Made by a program: the position numbers and the translations under genes
In this document: positions 63,735 to 64,000 of the stretch, one piece after another
Position numbering within the stretch: position 1 is the first letter of the stretch
Layout: every line of letters begins with the position of its first letter
The notes under the pieces: generated by a model
Told to the model about the DNA's origin: nothing
Databases searched by the model: none
The model's input: the letters and a program-made list of their open reading frames with translations, nothing else
Source of the DNA: Bacteroidales bacterium UBA2287
GTDB taxonomy: Bacteria > Bacteroidota > Bacteroidia > Bacteroidales > Tenuifilaceae
Length of the DNA: 64,000 nucleotides
Direction: 5' to 3'
Assembly: GCA_002345675.1 (NCBI GenBank)
Contig: DDWL01000042.1
Location: 3,625-67,624 of the forward strand

Positions 63735-63996
63735 CCTGTTTTCCGCATTTTTTCGAGGCGCCCTCTACAACCCTTGATATTGCTGAGATCTTTTCTATGT
63801 TTGGGTGCCTCATTTCAATACGTACTGATAATTAAATGATTACAAAAATCCGCCATTATACAGCAGCATTTTTTTATTTTATATTCGCTAGAATTGTTTA
63901 TAATTTCTCAAAAGACATTAAAAAGAGAAAATCGAATCCTAAGCGACTTTAATAATTGTCATTTAATTTTTAGGGTGCCTCAACGCTGAAAACAGG
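63735..63996. mobile_element. Possible MITE with two-part inverted ends at the right edge of the window
   Basis: CCTGTTTTCCGC (63735-63746) and GAGGCGCCCT (63755-63764) have inverse partners AGGGTGCCTC (63972-63981) and GCTGAAAACAGG (63985-63996), one mismatch in each block. The interior is AT-rich and carries a third GGGTGCCTC near 63803. No gene is seen. The true right end may lie outside the window. Confidence 0.5.
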
Positions 63997-64000
63997 AAAA

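Noticed and set aside
63509..64000. tRNA or small RNA gene after pdxH
   Set aside because: The hairpins here do not form a cloverleaf or carry tRNA consensus loops; they fit inverted-repeat elements.

Overview
The window comes from a Bacteroidota chromosome, probably a free-living, Bacteroidales- or Marinilabiliales-like member. The evidence is: a type IX secretion C-terminal sorting domain and giant PKD-repeat surface proteins; DUF5686 and OMP_b-brl outer-membrane proteins; many secreted proteins cleaved after AQ; LytS/LytTR-type signalling; -7 promoter boxes of the TAnnTTTG type; and abundant palindromic intergenic repeats. No rRNA, tRNA or CRISPR array was seen. The DNA is AT-rich, and housekeeping genes alternate with accessory islands.

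Layout. 1-10475: two divergent giant surface genes, a PKD protein running off the left edge and an 1823-residue T9SS cargo protein. 10485-14709: a glutamine synthetase, then an accessory island holding a Bro-N gene and a broken Rpn/PD-(D/E)XK gene. Both accessory genes carry integron-cassette-like ends, and a MITE interrupts the second. 14710-19300: a DUF5686 protein, a parDE toxin-antitoxin pair, a small secreted protein and a repeat-rich spacer. 19311-29707: conserved core genes (valS, era, der, a TolC protein, a chemoreceptor, a small barrel protein, fabD). 29708-34000: a MITE inserted in the fabD terminator, then a secreted LPP20-like protein and a secreted caspase-like protease, plus a coiled-coil periplasmic protein. 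34109-36791: a POT-like carrier and a MOT1-type molybdate transporter.

36942-42673 is accessory: a small barrel protein, a lipoprotein hydrolase that looks like a third gene cassette, a J-domain/LRR protein, a lipoprotein, a CPBP protease, a metalloprotease gene split by one in-frame stop, a membrane protein and an acetyltransferase. 42898-49702: a TonB-type receptor with a flavodoxin/ferredoxin, a DUF2141 protein and a barrel protein; then a serine hydrolase and a second CPBP protease. 49944-56154: a LytS-type kinase and LytTR regulator running directly into a Cys-rich class III aminotransferase and a stand-alone E2-type acyltransferase, followed by a PQQ-propeller protein. 56173-63508: an NtrY-like kinase, rlmH, a DUF4783 protein, nadC, a YihY/BrkB protein and pdxH (NAD and PLP cofactor synthesis lie close together).

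The most interesting structure is mobile and non-coding. Three genes are bounded by short matching ends plus imperfect inverted repeats that fit the logic of integron cassettes (attC-like sites) with no integrase in view. Several short non-autonomous elements have clear terminal inverted repeats, two of them with target duplications of 3 bp (inside the Rpn gene) and 12 bp (inside the fabD terminator). A dispersed palindrome shows compensatory base changes across four copies.
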